Below are positions 6,381-15,138 of a DNA stretch of 39,597 bases, in pieces (position 1 is the first letter of the stretch; the number at the start of each line of letters is the position of its first letter). Origin of the DNA: Oscillospiraceae bacterium. Its GTDB lineage: Bacteria; Bacillota; Clostridia; Oscillospirales; Ruminococcaceae. The stretch covers positions 1-39,597 of the forward strand of contig JAFXCV010000069.1 of the NCBI GenBank assembly GCA_017521325.1, given 5' to 3'. The position numbers and the translations under genes are program-made. Below the pieces are notes generated by a model. That model was not told the origin of the DNA, did no database searches, and was given only the letters and a program-made list of their open reading frames with translations.

Positions 6381-7706
6381 ATGAGCGAATTTTTCAAGAA
6401 CATCGGCAAAATTCCCTACGAGGGCAAGGCGTCAACAAATCCGATGGCGTTCAAGTACTACAATCCTGACGAGATTGTAGGCGGAAAGCCCATGAAGGAG
6501 CAGCTGAAGTTTGCGCTGGCATGGTGGCATGCAATGGGCGGCGACGGTACGGATATGTTCGGCTGCGGAACCACGGACAAGAGCTGGGGTCAGTGCGATC
6601 CGATGGAGCGTGCAAAGGCAAAGGTTGACATCGCTTTTGAAATCATGGACAAGCTTTCCATTGATTATTTCTGCTGGCATGACCGTGATCTTTCCCCCGA
6701 ATTCGGTACACTTTCGGAAACCAACGAGAAGTTTGACGAAATCGTGGACTATCTTGAGCAGAAGATGAAGGAGAATCCTTCCAAGAAGCTCCTCTGGGGT
6801 ACGGCAAAGTGCTTTGATCATCCCAGATACATGCATGGTGCAGGTACATCTCCGAGTGCGGATGTATTTGCTTATGCGGCTGCACAGATCAAGAAGGCAC
6901 TGGAAGCAACCGTCAGACTCGGTGGTCAGGGCTATGTATTCTGGGGCGGCAGAGAGGGTTATGAAACGCTGCTGAATACCGATATGGGTCTGGAGCTTGA
7001 CAACATGGCACGCCTGATGCGCATGGCTGTTGATTACGGCAGAAGCATCGGTTTTACAGGCGATTTCTATGTAGAGCCCAAGCCCAAGGAGCCGACTAAG
7101 CATCAGTATGACTTTGACAGTGCAACTGTCATCGGATTCCTCAACAAGTACGGTCTGGCAGATGATTTCAAGCTGAATATCGAAGCAAACCACGCAACAC
7201 TTGCACAGCACACCTTCCAGCATGAACTGAGAGTGGCAAGAGTGAACGGCATGTTCGGTTCCATCGACGCAAACCAGGGCGATACCCTGCTTGGCTGGGA
7301 TACCGACCAGTTCCCGACCAATGTCTACGAGGCAGCACTGTGCATGTATGAGGTGCTCAAGGCAGGCGGATTCACAAACGGCGGTCTGAATTTCGACGCT
7401 AAGACAAGACGTGGCTCCTACACCATGGAGGATATCTTCCACAGCTTCATCGCAGGTATGGATACCTTTGCACTGGGTCTGCGTATTGCAGATAAGATGA
7501 TCTCCGACGGCAGAATGGACAAGTTTGTAGCTGACCGCTATGCAAGCTGGACAACCGGCATCGGTGCGGATATCATCAGCGGCAAGGCAACACTTGCTGA
7601 TCTCGAAGCCTATGCGCTGTCCAAGGGTGAGGTAACCGATTCCCTGACAAGCGGCGGACAGGAGCAGCTTGAAAGCATTATGAACAATATTATGTTCAAC
7701 CTTTAA
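6381..7706 (+). CDS. xylA: Xylose isomerase
   Basis: A 441-residue class II xylose isomerase converting D-xylose to D-xylulose, using two divalent metals in a TIM barrel. Active-site residues are in place: H100 and D103 in FCWHDRD, E232 and K234 in VEPKPKEP, E268 and H271 in NIEANH, D296 in GSIDANQGD, and D307 and D309 in WDTDQ. The N-terminal extension [15 protein letters not shown] marks class II, usual in Clostridia. GAGGAGG lies 7 nt upstream. There is no xylulokinase, transporter or regulator beside it, so pentose use must be completed elsewhere. Confidence 0.97.
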   Translation: MSEFFKNIGKIPYEGKASTNPMAFKYYNPDEIVGGKPMKEQLKFALAWWHAMGGDGTDMFGCGTTDKSWGQCDPMERAKAKVDIAFEIMDKLSIDYFCWHDRDLSPEFGTLSETNEKFDEIVDYLEQKMKENPSKKLLWGTAKCFDHPRYMHGAGTSPSADVFAYAAAQIKKALEATVRLGGQGYVFWGGREGYETLLNTDMGLELDNMARLMRMAVDYGRSIGFTGDFYVEPKPKEPTKHQYDFDSATVIGFLNKYGLADDFKLNIEANHATLAQHTFQHELRVARVNGMFGSIDANQGDTLLGWDTDQFPTNVYEAALCMYEVLKAGGFTNGGLNFDAKTRRGSYTMEDIFHSFIAGMDTFALGLRIADKMISDGRMDKFVADRYASWTTGIGADIISGKATLADLEAYALSKGEVTDSLTSGGQEQLESIMNNIMFNL

Positions 7707-7718
7707 GAATGACAGCTT

Positions 7719-7757
7719 CTTCCGATCTGCCTGCGGCGGGTCGGAAGAATTGATTTT
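7719..7757 (+). terminator. Weak terminator-like hairpin after xylA
   Basis: Arms CTTCCGA (7719-7725) and TCGGAAG (7741-7747) have a 15-nt GC-rich loop and are followed by AATTGATTTT. The tail is only partly U-rich, so read-through into the next gene is likely. Confidence 0.45.
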
Positions 7758-7769
7758 AGCGGGAATGAG

Positions 7770-8945
7770 ATGATCGTCATGAATATCGGTAAAATTACAG
7801 CTGCACTGGTGCTGATTCTGCTGGGAGGAATCCTTTGCAGAAGCTGTTATCTGCGCGAAACACAGCCAAATTCTGTTCCTTCGGAAACATCCGCAGGTTC
7901 TCAAACAGAAACCGACAGCATACCTATCAGTGAAACGACAACTGCACAGACTTCGGAAACGACGGTGAGTGCAGCAGTTGAAACTACAACGACCAAAACA
8001 ACTGAAACCACAACAGAAACGACCACCACAACCGTGACGGAAACAACGGTTACGACTACCACTACCACAACGGAGGCGATCGGCGTGGAATCCATTTCCT
8101 TGACTTTCTATGAGGTGCAGCTGTACATCGGTGAGAGCAAAATGCCCATTGTGACGATGCACCCGGAAAATGCGACCGACAAATCCGAGCTGTGGTCATC
8201 CTCGGACGAAAGCATTGCTTCGGTCAACAGCTACGGTAAAATCACTGCAAAAGCAGTGGGAAGCTGCATTATTACGGTGGTTTCGTGTGATAATCCCGAA
8301 GTGATGGCGCAGGTGTCTGTTACCGTGACGGAACCGCCCGCAACCGAGCCGCCAACTGAATTACCTCAGCCGATTGAAACTTTGCCGACGGAAACTGTTC
8401 CGACGGAAACAAAGCCACCTGCAGCAAACGGCCCGACCTATATCGGGGGAATCCTGATTGCAAACAAGACCTATCCGCTGCCCAAGGACTACAATCCCGG
8501 GCTTGATCCGACGTGCAAATCACAGTTTGAGAAACTCAGAAAAGCGGCGGCAGCGGAGGGACTGAATATCTACCTGTCATCGGGATTTCGTTCCTATGAG
8601 TACCAGACTAAGGTTTATAACAGCTTTCTGAATGCATACGGTCAGGCAAAGACGGATACCTTGTCGGCACGCCCCGGACATTCCGAGCATCAGACAGGGC
8701 TTGCAATTGATGTCAATACCGTGAATGACAGCTTTGCTGCAACCAAGGAAGCCGCATGGCTTGCTGCGCATGCACATGAATTCGGCTTCATTATCCGCTA
8801 TCCCAAGGGCAAGGAGCATATCACGGGCTATAAGTATGAGCCGTGGCATATCCGCTATCTCGGGGAGGATACCGCTGCGAAGGTGTATAACAGTGGTCTG
8901 ACGCTGGAGGAGTATCTGGGGATTACCTCGTGTTATAGTTATTGA
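7770..8945 (+). CDS. Exported D-Ala-D-Ala carboxypeptidase (VanY/M15B) with Big_2 domain
   Basis: A 391-residue surface enzyme predicted to cut D-Ala-D-Ala from peptidoglycan stem peptides. Order: an N-terminal membrane segment (about 8-22); a Thr/Glu/Ser-rich spacer (about 35-105) of nearly pure ETTT-type repeats; a Big_2 immunoglobulin-like domain (about 107-190, with SSDESIASV and GKITAKAVG); a second TEPP-type spacer; then the peptidase (about 225-385). Zinc and catalytic motifs are visible: SEHQTGLAID (H307, D314) and EPWH (E357, H360). There is no vanR/S or vanH/A/X nearby, so this is a cell-wall remodelling enzyme and not a resistance cluster. A second ATG three codons in is possible. 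Confidence 0.88.
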   Translation: MIVMNIGKITAALVLILLGGILCRSCYLRETQPNSVPSETSAGSQTETDSIPISETTTAQTSETTVSAAVETTTTKTTETTTETTTTTVTETTVTTTTTTTEAIGVESISLTFYEVQLYIGESKMPIVTMHPENATDKSELWSSSDESIASVNSYGKITAKAVGSCIITVVSCDNPEVMAQVSVTVTEPPATEPPTELPQPIETLPTETVPTETKPPAANGPTYIGGILIANKTYPLPKDYNPGLDPTCKSQFEKLRKAAAAEGLNIYLSSGFRSYEYQTKVYNSFLNAYGQAKTDTLSARPGHSEHQTGLAIDVNTVNDSFAATKEAAWLAAHAHEFGFIIRYPKGKEHITGYKYEPWHIRYLGEDTAAKVYNSGLTLEEYLGITSCYSY

Positions 8946-9009
8946 TATGAATACACAGACCCTCAATAGAAAATTGGGAATGAGAATTGTTTCATAAAGG
9001 GAAAGTAAA

Positions 9010-9540
9010 ATGAGTGAACTTGTTGAAAAATTAGTTGTTCAGGGGAAGATTTTTTATATATACTATGTGCTTGCATTTTTATTCTTTGTGTTGTTTGTTA
9101 TTTCATTAAAGAATTACAAAAAAGATCGTGACAGAATCAAAAGTTTTGTTGATCGTTGCGCTTCTTGTAAAGCAGTTGTGATTCATCCTGTTGTGATGGA
9201 ATTTTCCAATAAACAACTTGCAAAGGATGGTGTGAATGTGATTGCAAGTATGGCAGGTATTCCGAATGTTAAAGAAACATCAAATAAAACGGTGAGAACC
9301 AAAGTGAAGTATATGGTGGATGGTAAAACGATAGAAACTGAAATTCAAAGATGTTCCGGGATACGTCATCCTAAAGTTGGGAGTGAAATCGATATTTTCT
9401 ATGATCCCCAGCTTCCGCAGCATGCCTTTGGTGAGGATATGAGAAAATTTCTGTTGAAAGGTCCTCTGAACCAGTGCATAGAAATGAGTGCATTTTCATT
9501 ATTATTGTTTGTGCTTGGATTGCTGTTTCAGATATCTTAG
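9010..9540 (+). CDS. DUF3592-like two-helix membrane protein
   Basis: A 176-residue protein with an N-terminal helix (about 15-35), a soluble domain and a C-terminal helix (about 157-175). The middle (KYMVDGKTIETEIQ, then PKVGSEIDIFYDPQLPQHA) has the pattern of DUF3592-type domains, in which a short strand-rich domain precedes VG-x-YYDP. Function is unknown. Codon choice is clearly more AT-rich than in xylA or the ABC operon, which suggests different origin or weak expression. The ribosome site (GGGAAAG) is poor. A strong terminator follows within 10 nt. Confidence 0.65.
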   Translation: MSELVEKLVVQGKIFYIYYVLAFLFFVLFVISLKNYKKDRDRIKSFVDRCASCKAVVIHPVVMEFSNKQLAKDGVNVIASMAGIPNVKETSNKTVRTKVKYMVDGKTIETEIQRCSGIRHPKVGSEIDIFYDPQLPQHAFGEDMRKFLLKGPLNQCIEMSAFSLLLFVLGLLFQIS

Positions 9541-9547
9541 CGAATAA

Positions 9548-9573
9548 AAAGCCGCAGCAAATGCTGCGGCTTT
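9548..9573. terminator. Strong terminator after the DUF3592-like gene
   Basis: A 9-bp GCCGCAGCA / TGCTGCGGC stem (9551-9559, 9562-9570) has a 2-nt loop. An A-run precedes it and TTTGCTT follows, so it can work on the plus strand and possibly on both. Confidence 0.8.
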
Positions 9574-9655
9574 GCTTGCTGAAATTCTCACTCTGCCATC
9601 TTGCTTTTTGACGATGCAGGAGCATCAAGGACGAGAAGATACAATCACAAGAAAA

Positions 9656-9687
9656 AACTGCTGTACTCCTTACGGAATACAGCAGTT
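9656..9687 (-). terminator. Terminator of the ferredoxin gene
   Basis: A 10-bp stem AACTGCTGTA / TACAGCAGTT (9656-9665, 9678-9687) is followed on the minus strand by TTTTTTC. It lies 25 nt past the ferredoxin stop and faces the terminator at 9548-9573. Confidence 0.85.
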
Positions 9688-9711
9688 CATTTTTTGAATA
9701 CTCTGTCAAAC

Positions 9712-9918
<207 letters not shown>

Positions 9919-9938
9919 CTACGATGTTCTACAATACT

Positions 9939-9966
9939 ATTCTATCACATTTTCAAAAAAAATCAA
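9939..9966 (-). promoter_or_regulatory. Promoter of the ferredoxin gene
   Basis: TTGATT and TAGAAT on the minus strand are separated by 16 nt, within the T-rich stretch near 9940-9966. Both boxes are one or two mismatches from consensus. Confidence 0.55.
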
Positions 9967-10090
9967 CCCCTTTTTGAAAAAATATTATTTTTCCAGTGGC
10001 TTTTTGCTAAATTTCAAACCCTGCGGTAATTATTCATATATACAGCCGACATAACAGGGGACAGTCCATCCTTTCGCCGATGTGGTGGAC

Positions 10091-10160
10091 ATTTGTATCT
10101 TTTTTAATTGTTAAAATTATTGATTTAATTTCAAAACAAGACACAAAATGCGATACAAAT
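10091..10160. promoter_or_regulatory. Separated inverted repeat upstream of the ABC operon
   Basis: ATTTGTATC (10091-10099) and GATACAAAT (10152-10160) are perfect 9-bp inverted arms 52 nt apart, and a partial copy (GATATTTGTAAAT) lies at about 10197-10209 next to the -35 box. The spacing of about five to six turns fits a looping or dimeric activator. The rest of 10030-10291 holds only the promoter and leader. Confidence 0.4.
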
Positions 10161-10210
10161 AAAAGGTTTGGTGAAAAAACCGTTTTTTTGTGTATGATAT
10201 TTGTAAATAC

Positions 10211-10240
10211 TTGACAAAACAGGGGCTTTCCTGCTATAAT
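10211..10240 (+). promoter_or_regulatory. Promoter of the eight-gene ABC/DUF5696 operon
   Basis: A perfect TTGACA (10211-10216) and TATAAT (10235-10240) have an 18-nt spacer. The next gene starts 51 nt further on. No later promoter of this quality was seen before 22096. Confidence 0.8.
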
Positions 10241-10291
10241 ATTAATGTATGTTTTGCTGTAAATGCAGCAAGTAAGAAAGGCGGAGATGAG

Positions 10292-13261
10292 TTGAAACAT
10301 AAAAAAATGTCCCTGCGTCTGCTCAGCATGCTGTCAGCGGCATTTCTTTCGCTGCAGGCGTTCCCGATGGCGGCGTTTGCCGATGCGGATGAGCCGGAGG
10401 TACAGGATGAAGCGGCGGTTCTGACGTTGGCTCAGACCGATGCAACGGATACAAAGCCGCTGTATGTGGAACAGGAAACCTATAACGATTATTATAATAA
10501 GTATTCTCAGGAGCACAGACCCAATCAGGAAATCCTGATTGCGGGAGGTGATTACACTGCATGGAGCTATGAGAAGGATGCAGAGGTATCCATCGGCAGC
10601 TGCGGCGCAGAATACGGACAGGAGAACAAGGATGACGTCCTGATCTGGAACGCACCGGACGGGCAGGTCAGCTTCCGTATGGATGTGCCGGAAACAGGCG
10701 TGTACTGTATGGAATTTTCCTACCTGCCGATTCCGTCGAACATGGCGAATATCGAGTTTTCCATTCTGATCGACGGAAAATCCCCCTATGACACCGCATC
10801 CCGTGCGACCCTCAACAAGGTGTATGTGAACGACGGTGAGATCCGACTGGATTCCCGTGGCAATCAGGTGCGTCCGTCCCAGAAGCAGATCGGCATGTGG
10901 CGTACAACGCCCCTGTGGGACGTGGAGGGTCTGTATACACTTCCTCTTCTCTTTTATCTGGAGGAGGGCGAGCATGAACTGACGCTTGACATTATCAAGG
11001 GCTATTTTGCACTGGAATATCTCAAGCTTTGCAATTTTGATGCACTTCCATCCTATGAAGAATACAAAAACAGCACGAATAGCAGCGTGACAGTGGAGGG
11101 AACACCTTCCACGCTCATCCGAATTGAGGGTGAGGCTGCGGTATATAAGAGTGATTCCACGCTCTACCCGACGACGGATAATTCCAGTTATCTGGCATCC
11201 CCCTCAAACCCTGCCAAGACCGTTTACAATACGATCGGTGCAGGTAACTGGAGCAAGGCGACCCAGACCATTACATGGAATATCTCCGCAGAGCAGCTTC
11301 CCAATGACGGCTGGTATAGGATTGGCATGAAAGCTCGTCAGTCCGAGATGCGTGGTTTCTATTCCAACCGCAGAATGTATGTGGATGGCAAAGTGCTTTG
11401 CGAGGAGCTTGACCAGATCAAGTGCTACTACGATACCGAGTGGCAGATGATCTCCCCGAAGTCCGGCGATGAGGATATTTACGTCTATCTTGAGGGCGGA
11501 CAGGATCATACCATCACACTTGAGGCGATGCCGGGCGAAATCGGCGAAGCCATGCGTGTTCTGGATGCGGCAGTGCTGGACATCAACACCTATTACCGTA
11601 AGATCCTGATGATCACAGGCCCCTCTCCCGATAAGTATACGGATTATTATGTGCATGAGAAGATTCCGGAGCTTCTGGATGAATTCCAGCGTCTTTCCGA
11701 TGATCTCAAGCGTATCAAGGGGCAGATCGAATCCCTGGCAGGCTCTGAGGGATCCGAGGCTGCGGCGCTGGAGAGAATGTACATCGTACTGGACAGCTGT
11801 CTGGAACGCCCTCTGCGTATTCCGGATTTCCAGTCCCGTATCAAGGACAATATCACCGCACTTTCCGCATGGATGCACGATTATCGTGGGCAGCCCCTTG
11901 AGGTGGACTATCTGGAGATCGCATCCGCTGACCGTGAATTCAGCACAGTCAAGGAAAATCTCTTCAAGTCCATGGCATTCGGCTGGAAGCGTTTTTACAG
12001 TTCCTTCTTTGAGGATTACACCACGCTTTCCGATGACATGGGCGAGGATGCCATCAATGTATGGGTCAGCCTCGGCAGAGATCAGGCGCTTGTTGTCAAG
12101 TCCCTTGTGGATTCGCAGTTTGCGCCCAATCATGACACCAATGTTTCCGTCAACCTCGTTGTGGGCGGCGTTGTGGAAGCGACTCTCGCAGGCAAGGGAC
12201 CGGATGTGGCGCTCTACCTTGGCGGTGAATTCCCCGTCAACCTTGCCGCAAGAAACCTGCTTGTGGATATGAGCGAATTTGATGATTTCGATCAGGTGGC
12301 ACAGCGTTTCCATCCTGAGGCAACCGTACCATACAGCTATGAAGGCGGTGTATATGGCATGCCGCTGACGCAGAGCTGGGCAATGATGTTTTACCGCAAG
12401 GACATCCTCAGTGAGCTGGGATTGACAGCTCCCCCCGAAACATGGGACGAGGTCATCGACATTCTCCCAGCGCTGCAGAGAAATTACATGTACATGGGAC
12501 TTGTGCTTCCCGCAGTAACGGGTGTTTCCGCAGCAACAGAATCCGGTCACACCTTTGCAGCGCTGATGCTGCAGCAGAATCAGAACTACTATAACCCTGC
12601 ACAGACCGTCACGAATTTTGACAGTATTGAAGCGGTGCAGGCATTTGAACAGTGGACGGATCTGTATACCAAATACGGCTTTGAGCAGACCTATGATGCC
12701 TTCAGCCGTTTCCGCACGGGTGAATATCCGATCGTCATTTCCGATTATTCCTTCTTCAATCAGCTGACAGTGGCATCCCCTGAAATCAAGGGACTGTGGG
12801 ATTTCACACAGATCCCCGGCACGCTGCAGGAGGATGGCAGCATTTCCCATGCGGTCAATTCCACCTCCGCAGGTGCGGTCATCTTCAACAAGTGTAAGGA
12901 TAAGGAAGGCGCATGGGAATTCATCAAGTGGTTCTCCTCTGCCGATGTGCAGCTGGAATATGCCACACAGATCGAGGGACTGCTCGGTCAGCTCGGCAGA
13001 TACACACCGGCGAATACCGAGGCAATGCAGCAGCTCTCCTGGTCAAAGGCTGAGCAGGAAACACTGCTTGCAGCCAAGAGCGAGCTGCGTGAGATCCCGA
13101 TCATTCCTGCGTCCTATGCCGTGACAAGAAATATCATGAATGCATTCAGAGAAACGGTCAATAACGGTGAAAATCCCCGTGACACGCTCCTCTGGTACAA
13201 CCGTGATATCAACACCGAGATCACCAGAAAACGTGAAAATCTTGGTCTTTCGACCGACTAA
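10292..13261 (+). CDS. Very large solute-binding protein with N-terminal carbohydrate-binding-like region
   Basis: A 989-residue exported protein, about twice the usual size of a family 1 sugar-binding protein. A signal peptide ends near AFA (about residue 32). Residues about 60-430 look like two strand-rich, CBM-like modules (segments QVSFRMDVPETGVYCMEF and LIRIEGEAAVY...ADNS-type). A helical linker (about 440-530, PELLDEFQRLSDDLKRIK) follows. Residues about 590-960 match extracellular solute-binding family 1: GPDVALYLGGEFPVNLA, YGMPLTQSWAMMFYRKDIL, LGLTAPPETWDEV and GAVIFNKCKDKEGAWEFIKW. No lipobox cysteine is seen, which is unusual for a Gram-positive binding protein. The TTG start at 10292 is 5 nt after GGAG; the next ATG (10307) is too far from it. 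It is the first gene of the operon. Confidence 0.85.
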   Translation: MKHKKMSLRLLSMLSAAFLSLQAFPMAAFADADEPEVQDEAAVLTLAQTDATDTKPLYVEQETYNDYYNKYSQEHRPNQEILIAGGDYTAWSYEKDAEVSIGSCGAEYGQENKDDVLIWNAPDGQVSFRMDVPETGVYCMEFSYLPIPSNMANIEFSILIDGKSPYDTASRATLNKVYVNDGEIRLDSRGNQVRPSQKQIGMWRTTPLWDVEGLYTLPLLFYLEEGEHELTLDIIKGYFALEYLKLCNFDALPSYEEYKNSTNSSVTVEGTPSTLIRIEGEAAVYKSDSTLYPTTDNSSYLASPSNPAKTVYNTIGAGNWSKATQTITWNISAEQLPNDGWYRIGMKARQSEMRGFYSNRRMYVDGKVLCEELDQIKCYYDTEWQMISPKSGDEDIYVYLEGGQDHTITLEAMPGEIGEAMRVLDAAVLDINTYYRKILMITGPSPDKYTDYYVHEKIPELLDEFQRLSDDLKRIKGQIESLAGSEGSEAAALERMYIVLDSCLERPLRIPDFQSRIKDNITALSAWMHDYRGQPLEVDYLEIASADREFSTVKENLFKSMAFGWKRFYSSFFEDYTTLSDDMGEDAINVWVSLGRDQALVVKSLVDSQFAPNHDTNVSVNLVVGGVVEATLAGKGPDVALYLGGEFPVNLAARNLLVDMSEFDDFDQVAQRFHPEATVPYSYEGGVYGMPLTQSWAMMFYRKDILSELGLTAPPETWDEVIDILPALQRNYMYMGLVLPAVTGVSAATESGHTFAALMLQQNQNYYNPAQTVTNFDSIEAVQAFEQWTDLYTKYGFEQTYDAFSRFRTGEYPIVISDYSFFNQLTVASPEIKGLWDFTQIPGTLQEDGSISHAVNSTSAGAVIFNKCKDKEGAWEFIKWFSSADVQLEYATQIEGLLGQLGRYTPANTEAMQQLSWSKAEQETLLAAKSELREIPIIPASYAVTRNIMNAFRETVNNGENPRDTLLWYNRDINTEITRKRENLGLSTD

Positions 13262-13305
13262 AAGGCAAAGCCTTGCAAAATACATAAAGTTAGGAGGGGT
13301 TTCAT

Positions 13306-14238
13306 TTGGATAATGCTGCAATCGGAAAGCGCAGCAAAGCGGAAAACAGACGTCTGATCTGGCTGCAAATGAAACAGAATAAGGAATGCTATCTGATGAT
13401 GGCGCCTTTCATGCTGATATTTCTGGTGTTCACCATTGTACCGGTCGTGATGTCCCTGCCCATGGGCTTTACGGATTTTGATATGGCACAGCTCCCGAAA
13501 TTCGTGGGACTGTCCAACTATACTACTCTGTTCCTGAATGACAGCATTTTTGTGCAGTCAATCAGAGTAACGCTCGTTTTTGCAATTTTCACAGGTCCTC
13601 TGAGCTATATTCTCTGTTTCCTGCTGGCGTGGCTCATCAACGAGCTGCATCCGAAGCTCAAGACCATCTTCACCCTGATTTTCTATGCACCGTCCATGGC
13701 GAATGTCTATTCGGTGTGGCAGCTGATCTTCAGCGGTGACGCATACGGCTACCTCAATTCCGTGCTGCTGAATCTGGGCATCATTACATCCCCCATTCAG
13801 TGGCTGACGGATGGAAACTATGTACTCGGCGTTACCATCGTCGTACAGCTCTGGATCAGCCTCGGTGCAGGCTTCCTTGCGCTGCGTGCAGGCTTCCAGA
13901 ATATCGACCGTTCCCAGTATGAGGCAGGCGCAATTGAAGGCATCAAGAACCGCTGGCAGGAGCTGATCTACATTACAATCCCTTCCATGGGACCGCAGCT
14001 GATGTTTGCGGCTGTCATGCAGATCGTCAGCTCTTTCACCGCAGGTACTGTGGCACAGAGCCTTGTGGGATTCCCCAGTACCGACTATAAGGCACATACC
14101 ATCATGACACATGCCTATGACTATGGCTGGGTGCGTTTTGAGATGGGCTATGCTTCCGCAATTTGTATGGTGCTGTTTGTTGCCATGTTCCTGACCAACA
14201 AGCTCATCAGCAAAGTGCTGAGCAAATACATGGATTAA
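13306..14238 (+). CDS. Carbohydrate ABC transporter permease, MalF/UgpA type (pair 1)
   Basis: A 310-residue inner-membrane permease with six predicted helices. The EAA loop that docks the ATPase is EAGAIEGIKNRWQELIYITIP. The signature placement is typical of sugar permeases of the MalF/UgpA group. The start is TTG at 13306 with AGGAGG 8 nt upstream. It pairs with the MalG-type protein that begins 12 nt downstream. No ATPase gene is in the operon, so a shared MsmK/UgpC-like ATPase encoded elsewhere is inferred. Confidence 0.92.
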   Translation: MDNAAIGKRSKAENRRLIWLQMKQNKECYLMMAPFMLIFLVFTIVPVVMSLPMGFTDFDMAQLPKFVGLSNYTTLFLNDSIFVQSIRVTLVFAIFTGPLSYILCFLLAWLINELHPKLKTIFTLIFYAPSMANVYSVWQLIFSGDAYGYLNSVLLNLGIITSPIQWLTDGNYVLGVTIVVQLWISLGAGFLALRAGFQNIDRSQYEAGAIEGIKNRWQELIYITIPSMGPQLMFAAVMQIVSSFTAGTVAQSLVGFPSTDYKAHTIMTHAYDYGWVRFEMGYASAICMVLFVAMFLTNKLISKVLSKYMD

Positions 14239-14250
14239 GGAGGCAAAAAG

Positions 14251-15123
14251 ATGACGGATACCAAAAAACTGAAAGCCTCCAACAAGCAAGCAGGAAGAAA
14301 AATCGGCGGAACCATCGCAATTTTCGCATTTCTGCTGATTCTGGGACTGTTCATGGCACTGCCGATCTATCTGGCATGCATCATGTCCATTAAGCCCGTG
14401 CATGAACTGTTCGTGTTCCCGCCGAAGCTCTATGTTATCGACCCCACACTGGACAATTTCCGTGATATGTTCCAGACGCTCAGCGAAATGTGGGTGCCGT
14501 TTTCCCGTTATGTGGCAAACAGTGCAATTGTAACGATCAGCGTTACCGTTGCGCAGTGCGTGTTTGCTTCCATGGCGGCGTTTGTGCTGGCAAAGTGCAA
14601 ATTCCCCGGCAATAAGCTCTTGAACAGCATTATCGTTGTTTCCCTGCTCTACCAGAGCAATGTTATCTACATCATGCAGTATATTGTGATGGCGCAGCTT
14701 GGCTGGATCAATACCTACTTGGCGCTGATCCTGCCCTCTGTTGCATCCCCCATGTGTCTGTTCCTCATGCGCCAGTCCATGAGTACCACACCCGATGCGA
14801 TGATCGAGGCAGCAAAGGTGGACGGTGCCAATATGTTCACCATCTGCTGGAGGATCGTGATGCCCAACCAGAAGCCTGCGCTGATGACCATGATCATCTT
14901 TGCATTTCAGGGTGCGTGGAATATCCAGGGCGGTACGCTTGTATATGATGAAGCACTCAAGACGCTGCCGACCGTTGTACAGCAGGCGGCGAGCGCAGGA
15001 CTTGCAAGAGCAGGCGTTGCTATGGCAGCAGCCGTGTTCATGCTCATTCCGCCGATCGTGATTTTCATGCTTGCGCAGAAAAACGTTATCGAAACCATGG
15101 CACATTCCGGTATCAAGGAGTAA
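14251..15123 (+). CDS. Carbohydrate ABC transporter permease, MalG/UgpE type (pair 1)
   Basis: A 290-residue permease with six predicted helices and the EAA loop IEAAKVDGANMFTICWRIVMP. It forms the second half of the channel with the protein at 13306-14238. AAGGAGG precedes the ATG. It lacks the usual long first periplasmic loop of MalF, consistent with the MalG subgroup. Confidence 0.92.
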   Translation: MTDTKKLKASNKQAGRKIGGTIAIFAFLLILGLFMALPIYLACIMSIKPVHELFVFPPKLYVIDPTLDNFRDMFQTLSEMWVPFSRYVANSAIVTISVTVAQCVFASMAAFVLAKCKFPGNKLLNSIIVVSLLYQSNVIYIMQYIVMAQLGWINTYLALILPSVASPMCLFLMRQSMSTTPDAMIEAAKVDGANMFTICWRIVMPNQKPALMTMIIFAFQGAWNIQGGTLVYDEALKTLPTVVQQAASAGLARAGVAMAAAVFMLIPPIVIFMLAQKNVIETMAHSGIKE

Positions 15124-15138
15124 GAAAGGGTGGTATTT

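Noticed and set aside
7901..8095. A minus-strand valine-rich open frame
   Set aside because: It is the complement of the threonine stalk codons of the VanY-type protein.
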